Origin: Paracoccaceae bacterium
GTDB lineage: Bacteria; Pseudomonadota; Alphaproteobacteria; Rhodobacterales; Rhodobacteraceae
Direction: 5' to 3'
Length of the DNA stretch: 64,000 nt
NCBI GenBank assembly: GCA_029244725.1
Contig: JAQWQJ010000077.1
Location: forward strand, 1 to 64,000
Shown here: positions 36,455 through 45,756 of the stretch, in pieces
How positions within the stretch are numbered: the stretch's first letter is position 1
Layout of the letters: each line of letters begins with the position of its first letter
Notes under the pieces: generated by a model
The model's database searches: none
The model's input: only the letters and a program-made list of their open reading frames with translations
Told to the model about the DNA's origin: nothing
Made by a program: the position numbers and the translations under genes

Positions 36455-38251
36455 ATGGCACATGCACCGGGGCAAGGCGTCGAAAACGAGAGAGAAGCGT
36501 CCAAACGAGTAAGCGCATTGCGATCGTTGGGGCCCTTTATTTTGCCATATCGCTGGTTGGCGATATTTTCAGGTATAACGCTGGTTGTCACAGCTGCGAT
36601 CTCATTGGCGTTGCCTATTGCAGTGCGGCAGGTCATTGATAATTTTGGCGCAACCGACGTAAGTGTCATGGACAATTACTTTGCCGCTGCGATTGCGATT
36701 GCAGGTCTTTTGGCCGTCGGCACTGCGCTTCGATATGCTCTTGTAACTCGCTTGGGTGAACGGGTGGTCGCTGACATTCGAATGGCCGTTTTTGACCGCA
36801 CCATTGGGATGAGCCCTGCATTTTTTGAAAAGGTTATGACTGGCGAAGTTCTTTCACGGATCACAACTGATACAACGCTAATTTTGTCGGTCATCGGATC
36901 GTCGATCTCGGTTGCTTTGCGCAACGTTCTGATGTTCTCGGGTGGTTTGGTATTGATGCTGTTTACCTCAGCGAAATTGACCAGTCTCGTGTTGTTGATT
37001 GTACCAGCCGTTGTGTTGCCGATTATATTCTTGGGGCGCCGTTTGCGCACGCTTAGCCGAGAAAATCAGGACTGGATTGCCAATTCCTCTGGAAAGGCGT
37101 CTGAGGCCCTAATTTCTGTCCAAACCGTTCAAGCGTTCACTCGGGAAGCTGAAAGTCAGCGCGAGTTTGCACACGCGACTGAGTTAAGTTTTGACAGCGC
37201 CAAAAAGCGCATCACGACAAGGGCATTGATGACGTCGATTATCATCTTCCTTGTTTTCTCAGGTGTGGTCGGCGTGCTTTGGATTGGGGCGCATGATGTT
37301 CGCGCGGGCGACATGAGCTCAGGCGCTTTAATTCAATTTGTTATCTATTCGGTCATGGTCGCTGGCGCTGTGGCCGCATTATCCGAAATTTGGGGCGAGC
37401 TTCAGCGCGCTGCGGGTGCGACCGAACGTTTGGTCGAATTGCTTGAAACCCAAGATATGGTTGTTGATCCGCAATACCCACATCAATTGCCGGTGCCCGC
37501 GCGCGGCGAGATCGTGTTTGACGATGTGTCATTTCGCTATCCAGCACGACCAGAGGCCACGGCCCTTGATGGAGTTTCATTGCATGTCAAAGCAGGTGAA
37601 ACCGTTGCGATTGTTGGACCTTCTGGGGCCGGTAAATCGACAATAATTCAGTTGTTGCTTCGGTTCTACAACACGCAAAGTGGGCAAATAACTTTGGACG
37701 GTGTTCAAATTTCTGATTTGGACCGGCAAGATTTGCGCTCAGCTTTGGCGCTTGTTCCGCAAGATCCAGTAATTTTTGCCGCATCGGCACGTGAAAACAT
37801 TCGTTTTGGCCGACCTGAAGCGACAGATGCCGAAGTTGAGGCTGCTGCGGACGCTGCGGCTGCGCATGACTTCATAAGCTCTCTTCCCGACGGTTACGAC
37901 ACCTATGTCGGTGAACGTGGTGTCATGCTGTCAGGTGGTCAGAAACAACGCATCGCTATTGCCCGAGCAATTCTGCGGAATGCACCAGTGTTGCTGCTCG
38001 ATGAGGCGACAAGCGCTCTTGATGCGGCCAGTGAACGGGCCGTTCAGCAAGCGGTTGATGCATTGGCCGAAGGACGCACGACTTTGATCGTCGCGCACCG
38101 TTTGGCAACTGTCAAAAAAGCCGATCGAATTGTTGTGATGGACGAAGGACGAGTTGTAGCTCAGGGAAGCCACGATGAGCTGGTTTCGGCAGATGGTCTT
38201 TATGCGCGGCTTGCACGATTGCAGTTTACTGAAGGCATGGCGGCAGAATAA
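36455..38251 (+). CDS. ABC exporter with fused ATPase (MsbA/lipid-exporter type)
   Basis: A 598-residue half-transporter. Six membrane helices span about 30-310. The nucleotide-binding domain has Walker A GPSGAGKST, the signature LSGGQKQRIAIARA, Walker B LLLDEATSALD and the H-loop AHRLAT. The homodimer is expected to export a lipid, drug or peptide across the inner membrane. AAAAGGATC precedes the ATG. The substrate cannot be told from sequence. Confidence 0.92.
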   Translation: MAHAPGQGVENEREASKRVSALRSLGPFILPYRWLAIFSGITLVVTAAISLALPIAVRQVIDNFGATDVSVMDNYFAAAIAIAGLLAVGTALRYALVTRLGERVVADIRMAVFDRTIGMSPAFFEKVMTGEVLSRITTDTTLILSVIGSSISVALRNVLMFSGGLVLMLFTSAKLTSLVLLIVPAVVLPIIFLGRRLRTLSRENQDWIANSSGKASEALISVQTVQAFTREAESQREFAHATELSFDSAKKRITTRALMTSIIIFLVFSGVVGVLWIGAHDVRAGDMSSGALIQFVIYSVMVAGAVAALSEIWGELQRAAGATERLVELLETQDMVVDPQYPHQLPVPARGEIVFDDVSFRYPARPEATALDGVSLHVKAGETVAIVGPSGAGKSTIIQLLLRFYNTQSGQITLDGVQISDLDRQDLRSALALVPQDPVIFAASARENIRFGRPEATDAEVEAAADAAAAHDFISSLPDGYDTYVGERGVMLSGGQKQRIAIARAILRNAPVLLLDEATSALDAASERAVQQAVDALAEGRTTLIVAHRLATVKKADRIVVMDEGRVVAQGSHDELVSADGLYARLARLQFTEGMAAE

Positions 38252-38355
38252 TTTGCGTGTCGTCGCTAGGTTAATCTTGATCCCAATCCGTTTAAGTCTA
38301 ATCTTTTCCCTATCAATATAGAAAACACCGCAAAAGGTGTGTGTGGGAGACGAAA

Positions 38356-40236
38356 ATGGCATTTGCTTCAAAGGCAGATCTAGACGCAATTGAAAACGAA
38401 ATGGCGTGGGATGATCGGGATTTACCGGTCACCATGTATGATTTCATAACGTCCACCAAGGATCGTTTTCCTGATCGACCTGCGGTTAGTTTTCAAATTT
38501 TATCTGGACCAAAAGACAAGTCTGAAACTCTGACGTGGGCACAGTATCACGGCCGCTCCATGCAGGCGGCCAACATGTTTCGCTCTATGGGCATCGGACC
38601 TCAGGATACGGTCGCCTATATCTTGCCGATCTGTAATGAGGCGTCGGTAACGTTGATTGGTGGTATGGTTGCGGGCATCGTCAACCCAATCAATCCATTG
38701 CTTGAGCCCGAACAGATTGCTGGAATTTTGCGGGAAACCAACGCGAAGGTTGTCGTTACGCTTAAGCCGTTCCCAAAAACAGATGTTGCCCAGAAAACGG
38801 CTGAGGCCGTGCGACATGCACCCAACGTGCACACTGTTCTCGAAGTTGATTTAAACCGCTATTTAACGCCACCGAAATCTTGGATCGTTCCGCTTATTCG
38901 CCCAAAAAATTCCGGAGAGCATCACGCCAAGGTGCTGAATTTTGCGGATGAGATAAGCAAGCATCCAACGACACTTCAGTTTGAAGACCCTAAGCAAGAC
39001 CGTGTTGGTGCGTATTTCCATACCGGTGGTACGACCGGCACGCCGAAAGTTGCGCAGCACAAGTATTCTGGCATGGTTTACAACGGCTGGCTTGGCCATC
39101 GATTGTTGTTTGATGAGACTGACAGCGTCATGTGCCCTTTGCCGTTGTTTCATGTTTTCGCCGTTCACGTGATCCTAATGTCTATGCTTGCGTCCGGTGC
39201 GCATGTGGTTTTCCCAACGCCCGCCGGATATCGAGGAGATGGGGTTTTTGATAATTTCTGGAAGCTAATAGAACGCTGGCAGACGACGTTTATTATCACA
39301 GTTCCAACAGCGGTTGCTGCATTGATGCAGCGCCCAGTCGACGCAGACATTTCGACAGTTAAAACGGCATTCTCTGGTTCTGCACCCATGCCGATGGAAC
39401 TGTTTAAACGCTTTACGGAAACCTCAGGTGTTACAATTGTTGAGGGCTACGGCTTGACCGAAGCCACCTGCCTAGTGTCTTGCAACCCACCTGCTGGTGA
39501 AAAACGTGTTGGATCTGTCGGTCTGCCATTTCCGCACACTGACGTTCGGATCATCAAGACAACTTCAGATGGTGTTGTTGAGTGTGCGGCGGATGAAGTC
39601 GGCGAGATTTGCATTTCGAATCCCGGCGTTTGGCCCGGAAAAACTTATACGGAAGCCGCTAAAAACGACGATCTGTATTATCAAGATACTCATCTTCGCA
39701 CGGGTGACCTCGGGCGTCTTGACGAGGCAGGTTACCTTTGGATTACGGGCCGCGCCAAAGATTTGATCATTCGTGGCGGTCACAACATCGACCCCGCAGA
39801 GATTGAAGAGGCGATGCAAATGCACCCGTCGGTCGCTTTTGCAGGTGCAATTGGTCAACCAGACGCGCATTCGGGTGAATTGCCGTGCTGTTACGTTGAA
39901 CTAATTGATGGTGCCACAGTCTCAAGCGAAGAGCTTATGGAGCACGCGCAAACACAGGTTCACGAACGCGCAGCGCGTCCAAAACACATGGAAATCGTCG
40001 CTGAGCTTCCCAAAACTGCCGTCGGCAAGATATTTAAACCTGATTTGCGCAAAATGGCGATCACACGCGTTTACAACGAGGCTCTTGAGGCTGCTGGATG
40101 TAGCGAACGCGTGGTCGAAGTTCTTGATGACAAAAAGCGCGGACTAGTGGCCTATTTGTCGCCCAAAGGGGACGATTCAGCGATCACTAAAGTGCTTGGT
40201 GCGTTTACCCGTCCTTGGAACTGGTCTGATGAATGA
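38356..40236 (+). CDS. Acyl-CoA synthetase (AMP-forming)
   Basis: About 626 residues of the ANL superfamily: P-loop YFHTGGTTGTPKVAQHK, the adenylation motif EGYGLTEATC, TGDLGRLDEAGYLWITGR, and the C-terminal catalytic Lys region PKTAVGKIFKPDLR. It activates a carboxylic acid as acyl-AMP and then the CoA thioester. Chain length specificity is unknown. The ATG at 38356 follows GGGAG; the longer frame starts upstream of this Shine-Dalgarno. Confidence 0.9.
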   Translation: MAFASKADLDAIENEMAWDDRDLPVTMYDFITSTKDRFPDRPAVSFQILSGPKDKSETLTWAQYHGRSMQAANMFRSMGIGPQDTVAYILPICNEASVTLIGGMVAGIVNPINPLLEPEQIAGILRETNAKVVVTLKPFPKTDVAQKTAEAVRHAPNVHTVLEVDLNRYLTPPKSWIVPLIRPKNSGEHHAKVLNFADEISKHPTTLQFEDPKQDRVGAYFHTGGTTGTPKVAQHKYSGMVYNGWLGHRLLFDETDSVMCPLPLFHVFAVHVILMSMLASGAHVVFPTPAGYRGDGVFDNFWKLIERWQTTFIITVPTAVAALMQRPVDADISTVKTAFSGSAPMPMELFKRFTETSGVTIVEGYGLTEATCLVSCNPPAGEKRVGSVGLPFPHTDVRIIKTTSDGVVECAADEVGEICISNPGVWPGKTYTEAAKNDDLYYQDTHLRTGDLGRLDEAGYLWITGRAKDLIIRGGHNIDPAEIEEAMQMHPSVAFAGAIGQPDAHSGELPCCYVELIDGATVSSEELMEHAQTQVHERAARPKHMEIVAELPKTAVGKIFKPDLRKMAITRVYNEALEAAGCSERVVEVLDDKKRGLVAYLSPKGDDSAITKVLGAFTRPWNWSDE

Positions 40237-40243
40237 CGGAGAT

Positions 40244-40261
40244 CTGTGCAATTGCGCACAG
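40244..40261. promoter_or_regulatory. Perfect inverted repeat between acyl-CoA synthetase and pirin genes
   Basis: CTGTGC and GCACAG flank a six-base AATTGC centre, giving an 18-base palindromic element 8 bases after the synthetase stop and about 75 bases before the pirin start. No T-run follows, so an operator for the pirin gene is at least as likely as a terminator. Confidence 0.35.
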
Positions 40262-40336
40262 TAATTGTGATTTATCAGGCCTTTTGGTTGTCTGTGAACA
40301 GATCCATATAGAGCTCATGCAAAGCAGGAGTTTGCC

Positions 40337-41248
40337 ATGACGTTTAGACCCGTAAAATCCGAAACCATCGCCCAGCCGACAATGGAAGGGGCAGGGGTGC
40401 ATTTGCACCGTGTCTTTGGGTTTGGAGACACGAACGAAAGTGACCCCTTTCTTTTGTTGGACGATTTTCGCAACGACGACCCGAAATTCTACGAAAAAGG
40501 TTTTCCGTGGCATCCCCATCGGGGCATCGAGACGATTACTTATGTCTTAGATGGCACAGTTGAACATGGCGACAGCCTCGGCAACAAAGGTCTATTGGGG
40601 GCGGGCTCTGTTCAATGGATGACTTCTGGATCAGGTATCATGCACCAAGAGATGCCGGCCGGTGATCAATCGGGCCGGATGCATGGTTTTCAACTTTGGG
40701 CCAACTTGCCTTCAAGCCTGAAGATGACGGCCCCGCGATATCAAGACGTTCAGGCCGGCGACATCCCTGAGATCATCGACGATGATGGAACTCGCGTTAA
40801 AATCATTACCGGTGATTTTTGGGGAAAGTCAGGCCCCGTGGATGGGATTGCAGCTGAGCCAATGTATATAGACGTGTCCGTTCCTCCAAACACGCAGAAA
40901 ACCCTGCCTGTTGACGCATACTCCAATGCCTTTGCATATGTTTTTGCGGGCTCGGCAGATTTTCGCGACGCGTCGCGCCCGTCTGGCGTTCGCGTTGAAA
41001 AGGAATTTCGGGGCGAGGAGCTGAATATCCACGATCACAGTGGCAACCGTACGCTGGTTCGATTTGATACCGGCGATGAGATTTCTCTGCGCTCTGGCCC
41101 AGAAGGCGTCCGCTTCCTTTTGATTAGTGGCAGACCGCTACAAGAACCTGTGGCGTGGCACGGGCCTATCGTGATGAACACGCGGGCCGAACTTCATCAG
41201 GCGATAAAAGAGCTAAACAACGGAACCTTCATACGCCCTCAGCACTAG
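40337..41248 (+). CDS. Pirin family protein
   Basis: A 303-residue bicupin. The N-terminal metal site is visible as HPHRGIETITYVLDG plus VEHGDS, with MHQEMP completing the pirin signature. Bacterial pirins act as quercetin dioxygenase-like enzymes or as regulators of central metabolic enzymes. It is convergent with rnhA, one base apart, with no terminator visible. Confidence 0.92.
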   Translation: MTFRPVKSETIAQPTMEGAGVHLHRVFGFGDTNESDPFLLLDDFRNDDPKFYEKGFPWHPHRGIETITYVLDGTVEHGDSLGNKGLLGAGSVQWMTSGSGIMHQEMPAGDQSGRMHGFQLWANLPSSLKMTAPRYQDVQAGDIPEIIDDDGTRVKIITGDFWGKSGPVDGIAAEPMYIDVSVPPNTQKTLPVDAYSNAFAYVFAGSADFRDASRPSGVRVEKEFRGEELNIHDHSGNRTLVRFDTGDEISLRSGPEGVRFLLISGRPLQEPVAWHGPIVMNTRAELHQAIKELNNGTFIRPQH

Positions 41249-41249
41249 A

Positions 41250-41702
41250 TCAAGGTTTGAACGGGGCCATTCCTGCGCGCGCTAGCTCATCTGCTCGCTC
41301 GTTTTCGGGATGGCCCGCGTGCCCCTTGACCCACTCCCATGTTACGTCGTGTCTAGCCTGAGCTTCGTCAATACGCTGCCAAAGATCAGCGTTCTTCACT
41401 GGCTTTTTGCTTGAAGTTCGCCAACCGTTGCGCTTCCAGCCGTGAATCCAGCTGGTGACGCCGTTTTTAACATACGCGCTGTCAGTGATAATCGTGATGG
41501 CGCTGGCGCGCTCAAGCGCCTCAAGCGCATTGATAGCCGCCAAAAGCTCCATCCGGTTATTGGTGGTATCTGGCTCGCCACCAGAAAGGTCACGTTGTTT
41601 AACGACTTTGTTGCCGGACTTTGCTTGAAGTAAAACACCCCAGCCACCCGGACCCGGGTTTCCAGAGCAAGCACCATCAGTATAGGCGTAAAGTTCGGTC
41701 AC
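41250..41702 (-). CDS. rnhA: Ribonuclease HI
   Basis: A 150-residue enzyme that cleaves RNA in RNA-DNA hybrids. Catalytic Asp in [16 protein letters not shown], Glu in [10 protein letters not shown], Asp in TDSAYV and the last acidic pair near [12 protein letters not shown]. It overlaps the GST gene start region by 4 bases (ATGA), so the two are translationally coupled. Confidence 0.96.
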   Translation of the reverse strand: MTELYAYTDGACSGNPGPGGWGVLLQAKSGNKVVKQRDLSGGEPDTTNNRMELLAAINALEALERASAITIITDSAYVKNGVTSWIHGWKRNGWRTSSKKPVKNADLWQRIDEAQARHDVTWEWVKGHAGHPENERADELARAGMAPFKP

Positions 41703-42319
41703 GGTTGATGATCCAAGGCAATGAAATCGGGAAGCGCTTTTATGCGATCACACCAACTTGCGATAGCCGGAAATGGCGACATTTCATATCCGCCCCGCGT
41801 GCCAGAGCTGTGGGTGTAGCCGAACATCGCGATGTCCGCGATAGAGGGTGAGGACCCGACCATCCACGTACGTTCGCCTAAATGTTTCTCTAACAGCTCA
41901 AACAGTGCAATTCCTGCCTGTTCCAGCTCGGCCATACGTTCTGGTGTGGCTTGGTTTGACAAGTGGGAATAGCTGTTGAGAGAGGCACGTATGGCAATTA
42001 CGTTTTCCATGCGGTTCTGTTCAAAGAACATCCATTCCAAAATACGTGCTTGGGTCATAGGATCGGCAGGAAGGAATTTAGTGCCTGTCGCAAGATGCCA
42101 CAAAATGGCACTGGATTCAGTTAGAACCGCCCCATCGGTCAAGTGTAGCGCGGGCAATTTACCGTGTGGAAGACTGCCATCCTCTTTAGCTTTTTCCAAC
42201 GCGGGTGTGCAGACTTCGCATGGAATATGCGTGTAGGCCATGCCCAACATCGACAGCAATAAGCGAACTTTGTAGCTATTGCCCGAACTGGGCATGGAAA
42301 AGAGTTTCAAATCAGACAA
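41699..42319 (-). CDS. Glutathione S-transferase family protein
   Basis: A 206-residue full-length GST. The N-terminal thioredoxin fold has [11 protein letters not shown] and the cis-Pro segment [20 protein letters not shown] with the glutathione-binding E-S pair. The all-helical C-terminal domain includes the N-capping box [12 protein letters not shown]. Catalyses glutathione conjugation or reduction of an unknown substrate. Confidence 0.9.
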   Translation of the reverse strand: MSDLKLFSMPSSGNSYKVRLLLSMLGMAYTHIPCEVCTPALEKAKEDGSLPHGKLPALHLTDGAVLTESSAILWHLATGTKFLPADPMTQARILEWMFFEQNRMENVIAIRASLNSYSHLSNQATPERMAELEQAGIALFELLEKHLGERTWMVGSSPSIADIAMFGYTHSSGTRGGYEMSPFPAIASWCDRIKALPDFIALDHQP

Positions 42320-42352
42320 AGTAGTCTCCAGATTTTTTTGGGGCTATGCATA

Positions 42353-42940
42353 TTAGGTTGCGCGCGCCCAAAGAACTACCCATGGCTCATCCAGACCGGC
42401 CATGCCAAATCCTGAACCTTGGTGCGTAAAGAAAACTTCAAAACCTGCTTCAGACAGTAGGTCCGTTAGTTCGTCAGTTTGGTAGTAGGCGTAATACCGA
42501 CCTAGATGATCGATCCGGTCGCCTTCTCCGATTTTCATTCCCAAGTGCAGTACGGCATCCAACTTAGAAATACGTCGAAGCGTCTTCAAATGACGGAAAG
42601 AATCGGCTTTTTCTGCGTGGAGCAGTGAAAAATTAGCCCAAATTCCGTCGTAGATAATCTCGGTTGAGGTGTCATCAAAACTCGAAACCTTTGCTGAGAC
42701 TCCGGCCCGTGTTGCGAGTTTGATCATTTCCGCTGATGCGTCTGTTGCATCCACAATCAAACCAGCGCCTGCAAAGTAAGCCGCGCAATGACCTGGGCCG
42801 CACCCAAAATCTAGAACGCGTTGGCCGGGTTCAAACTTCGCTGCGAACTCTTGCAGGAAAGGGGTATCTGCTGTGCCGAGTTTGCGTTGATATTCGTCTG
42901 CACGAGCATCATAGAATTCGACTGTGGCGTCATGAACCAT
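42353..42940 (-). CDS. Class I SAM-dependent methyltransferase
   Basis: A 195-residue single-domain methyltransferase with motif I VLDFGCGPGHCAAYF, the acidic residue in VDATDAS, and motif IV at GIWANFSLLHAEK. It fits the small-molecule methyltransferase group of the UbiE/COQ5 fold. It follows ispH by 6 bases on the same strand. The substrate is unknown. Confidence 0.87.
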   Translation of the reverse strand: MVHDATVEFYDARADEYQRKLGTADTPFLQEFAAKFEPGQRVLDFGCGPGHCAAYFAGAGLIVDATDASAEMIKLATRAGVSAKVSSFDDTSTEIIYDGIWANFSLLHAEKADSFRHLKTLRRISKLDAVLHLGMKIGEGDRIDHLGRYYAYYQTDELTDLLSEAGFEVFFTHQGSGFGMAGLDEPWVVLWARAT

Positions 42941-42946
42941 CGGTTT

Positions 42947-43900
42947 TCATCCGGCCTGACGAAGCACGCGGGGAACTTTGAATTCGACGTTTTCTTGGGC
43001 AGTTTCGATTGTCTGAACCGTGACGTCAAAGCGCGATTTGAATGCGTCTATGACCTCATTTACCAACACTTCTGGGGCCGAAGCGCCTGCGGTGATACCG
43101 ATGCTACTAATTCCATCCAAAGCCCGCCAATCGATTTCAGTCGCTCGTTGAACAAGCTGAGAATAGTTGCATCCTGCCTTGCGGCCAACTTCGACCAAAC
43201 GGCGAGAGTTTGAGGAATTGGGTGCGCCTACAACAAGCATCGCCGGAACTTGCTGGGCCATCGCTTTAACGGCGTCTTGACGATTGGTTGTCGCGTAACA
43301 AATGTCTTCCTTATGTGGGCCCTTGATGGCTGGAAAACGAGCCTGTAGCGCCGCGATGATGTCTTTGGTGTCATCCACAGATAGGGTTGTTTGCGTTACA
43401 AAAGCCAAATTTGCGGCGTCGAGCACTTTGAGACCCGCAACATCGTCAGGCTTCTCAACCAAAAGCACTTTGCCGTCTGGCAATTGACCCATTGTCCCGA
43501 TGGTCTCGGGGTGGCCCTCGTGTCCAATCATAATCATCTGCAAGCCGTTGTCGAAGTGGCGAGAGGCTTCAATATGCACTTTGCTAACAAGAGGGCAGGT
43601 CGCATCAACAAAGATCATCTCACGTTTTGTAGCTTCGGCAGGAACGGTTTTTGGTACGCCGTGCGCCGAGAATATCACCGGTCGATCGTCAGGGCATTGA
43701 TCCAATTCATCAACGAATACGGCGCCCTTGTCACGCAGCCCATCCACCACAAATTTGTTGTGCACGATCTCATGGCGCACGTAAACTGGCGCGCCCCATT
43801 TTTCGAGAGCCATTTCGACAATCTTAATGGCGCGATCAACACCGGCACAAAAGCCACGCGGGGCGGCTAGAAAAAGTGTGAGGGCTGGTTTGTTGTTCAT
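42947..43900 (-). CDS. ispH: 4-hydroxy-3-methylbut-2-enyl diphosphate reductase
   Basis: A 317-residue 4Fe-4S enzyme that makes IPP and DMAPP from HMBPP, the last step of the MEP isoprenoid pathway. The cluster Cys are in [20 protein letters not shown] and ICYATTNRQ; other active-site motifs include HGVPKTVP and GHEGHPET. The ATG at 43900 is chosen with GAGG 6 bases upstream; the longer frame to 43939 has no such signal. Confidence 0.96.
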   Translation of the reverse strand: MNNKPALTLFLAAPRGFCAGVDRAIKIVEMALEKWGAPVYVRHEIVHNKFVVDGLRDKGAVFVDELDQCPDDRPVIFSAHGVPKTVPAEATKREMIFVDATCPLVSKVHIEASRHFDNGLQMIMIGHEGHPETIGTMGQLPDGKVLLVEKPDDVAGLKVLDAANLAFVTQTTLSVDDTKDIIAALQARFPAIKGPHKEDICYATTNRQDAVKAMAQQVPAMLVVGAPNSSNSRRLVEVGRKAGCNYSQLVQRATEIDWRALDGISSIGITAGASAPEVLVNEVIDAFKSRFDVTVQTIETAQENVEFKVPRVLRQAG

Positions 43901-43973
43901 GGGACCTCGTGATGCTGTTGTTTGTAGATAGGTCAGCACGACGGAGCTGTAAATGAACAGCAGAACAAAAAAT

Positions 43974-44004
43974 GGGCTGCGCGATCCCCAAAATCACGCA
44001 GCCC
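43974..44004 (-). terminator. Rho-independent terminator after the NYN-domain gene
   Basis: GGGCTGCG and CGCAGCCC form a strong stem, extended by GAT/ATC after one mismatch, around a short loop. On the minus strand the stem is followed by ATTTTTTG, a clear T-run 25 bases past the gene ending at 44029. Confidence 0.85.
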
Positions 44005-44028
44005 GTTTGCCGTGAGCGGCAAATATTC

Positions 44029-44592
44029 TTAACCGTCGAAATCTACCCGTTCAGTTGGAACCGGACGAGGAGGGCGACCAACGGCATCTCGTAGCTCTTC
44101 AAGCTCAATAAAATTGTCAGCTTGACGGCGAAGGTCATCTGAAATCATCGGCGGCTGGCTTCGAATTGTCGATACGACGGAAACGCGAACACCTTGGCGC
44201 TGAAGACTTTCAACCAACGGTCGAAAATCGCCATCGCCAGAGAAAAGAACGATGTGATCAACATGAGGCGCTAGCTCCATTGCGTTCACAGCCAGCTCAA
44301 TATCCATGTTGCCTTTGACTTTGCGACGCCCTTGCGAGTCTGTGTATTCTTTTGCCGTTTTTGTCACCATGGTGAAGCCATTGTAATTCAACCAGTCGAC
44401 TAGAGGGCGGATTGGTGAATAGTCGTCATTCTCAAGAAGAGCGGTATAATAAAATGCTCGCAACATCTTGCCACGACGCATAAATTCTTGGCGCAGAAGC
44501 TTGTAGTCGATATCAAATTCCAAGGCTTTCGCTGCGGCGTAAAGATTGGAACCATCAATGAACAGCGCAAGCCGTTCGTCTTTATAAAACAT
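44029..44592 (-). CDS. NYN domain protein (LabA/DUF88 family)
   Basis: A 187-residue PIN-like putative RNase. Acidic catalytic residues appear in LALFIDGSNLYAAAK (Asp14), in NMDIELAVNAM and in LFSGDGDFRPLVE. Family members process or degrade RNA. The ATG at 44592 is chosen because AAGGGA lies 6 bases upstream. It diverges from folK. Confidence 0.9.
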   Translation of the reverse strand: MFYKDERLALFIDGSNLYAAAKALEFDIDYKLLRQEFMRRGKMLRAFYYTALLENDDYSPIRPLVDWLNYNGFTMVTKTAKEYTDSQGRRKVKGNMDIELAVNAMELAPHVDHIVLFSGDGDFRPLVESLQRQGVRVSVVSTIRSQPPMISDDLRRQADNFIELEELRDAVGRPPRPVPTERVDFDG

Positions 44593-44712
44593 AAAGTATC
44601 CCTTCAAAAAATTGTCTGATACCCCCATGAAATGAGTGTGAGTGGATTTCGGCCGCTCAGATCATGTGTAGGATAGACCACTATTTCCAACAGACAAGAC
44701 CGTAGGAATCGA

Positions 44713-45294
44713 ATGATGGCGCATTCATGTGCAAAAACACGAATTTTTCATGTAGCTTTGGGTGGAAACGTCGAAACCAGTCACGGATCACCGCAAAAAA
44801 CGATCGAAACTGTACTGTTTAGTTTAGCCAATGATGAGCTTCGAATCACCCGTCAAAGCTTGCTGTACGACACGCCAGCATTTCCGGAAGGGTCGGGGCC
44901 AAATTTTGTTAACGGGGTAGTTGAAATCTCGACGACCCTTTCGGAACAGGATTTGTTGGAGCGCCTACATGACATTGAGGCTGAGTATGGCCGAAAAAGA
45001 ATTTCGAGATGGGGTGCCAGAACTCTCGATTTGGATATTCTCGCTTCCGGTCAAGATATCGTTCCAAATTCTGATTTTTGGCAGTTTTGGCACGATTTAC
45101 CCGCCGAAAGGCAGCAAACTGAGGCACCGGACACGCTTGTACTGCCGCACCCGCGATTGCACGAACGCGCATTTGTACTTGTTCCGTTTAATGACGTCGC
45201 ACCTGACTGGTGTCACCCAGTGTTGGGATTGACCGTTCGAGAAATGCTTGATGCACTTCCGGCAAAAGTTAAAAATGAAGTCAAACCGCTATAA
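44713..45294 (+). CDS. folK: 2-amino-4-hydroxy-6-hydroxymethyldihydropteridine pyrophosphokinase
   Basis: A 193-residue enzyme of folate synthesis that transfers pyrophosphate from ATP to 6-hydroxymethyl-dihydropterin. The HPPK signature RWGARTLDLDIL is present, together with LPHPRLHERAFVLVPF. Two adjacent ATGs at 44713 and 44716 are both possible. An insertion around DFWQFWHDLPAERQQ lies between the two motifs. Confidence 0.94.
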   Translation: MMAHSCAKTRIFHVALGGNVETSHGSPQKTIETVLFSLANDELRITRQSLLYDTPAFPEGSGPNFVNGVVEISTTLSEQDLLERLHDIEAEYGRKRISRWGARTLDLDILASGQDIVPNSDFWQFWHDLPAERQQTEAPDTLVLPHPRLHERAFVLVPFNDVAPDWCHPVLGLTVREMLDALPAKVKNEVKPL

Positions 45295-45369
45295 AACCAG
45301 GCTTGTCATTGGCAAATTGCTGGATTAGAAGACGGCTTTCCACACGACCTGATTGGATTGGAGAGCTTC

Positions 45370-45723
45370 ATGGCCCGCGTGACTGTAGAAGATTGCGTAG
45401 ACAAGGTTCCTAACCGGTTTGAACTGGTAATGCTTGCCGCGCATCGTGCGCGTGAAGTTTCGGCCGGTTCACCGATTACCGTTGACCGCGATAACGACAA
45501 AAACCCTGTTGTTAGCTTGCGTGAAATCGCTGACGAAACCCAATCGGCAGATAGCCTTCGTGAGCGCCTGATCGAGTCTAATCAGACTCAAATCGAGGTC
45601 GACGAGCCGGAAGAAGATTCAATGGCTCTTCTGATGGGTGCGGATTCTGATGCACCTGCAGAAGATGATATGTCCGAAGAAAAGCTGCTGCGCGCATTGA
45701 TGGACGCTCAGCGCCCACGCTAA
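45370..45723 (+). CDS. rpoZ: DNA-directed RNA polymerase omega subunit
   Basis: A 117-residue protein beginning [20 protein letters not shown], the canonical alphaproteobacterial omega N-terminus. It promotes assembly and stability of RNA polymerase. GGAGAG precedes the ATG at 45370; the frame extends upstream only to a TTG. The acidic C-terminal tail is longer than in E. coli. It is followed directly by the rel gene, the usual rpoZ-spoT order. Confidence 0.96.
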   Translation: MARVTVEDCVDKVPNRFELVMLAAHRAREVSAGSPITVDRDNDKNPVVSLREIADETQSADSLRERLIESNQTQIEVDEPEEDSMALLMGADSDAPAEDDMSEEKLLRALMDAQRPR

Positions 45724-45756
45724 TTGCGTGGCCCAGCTTAAGAGGTCCTCAGTCGC

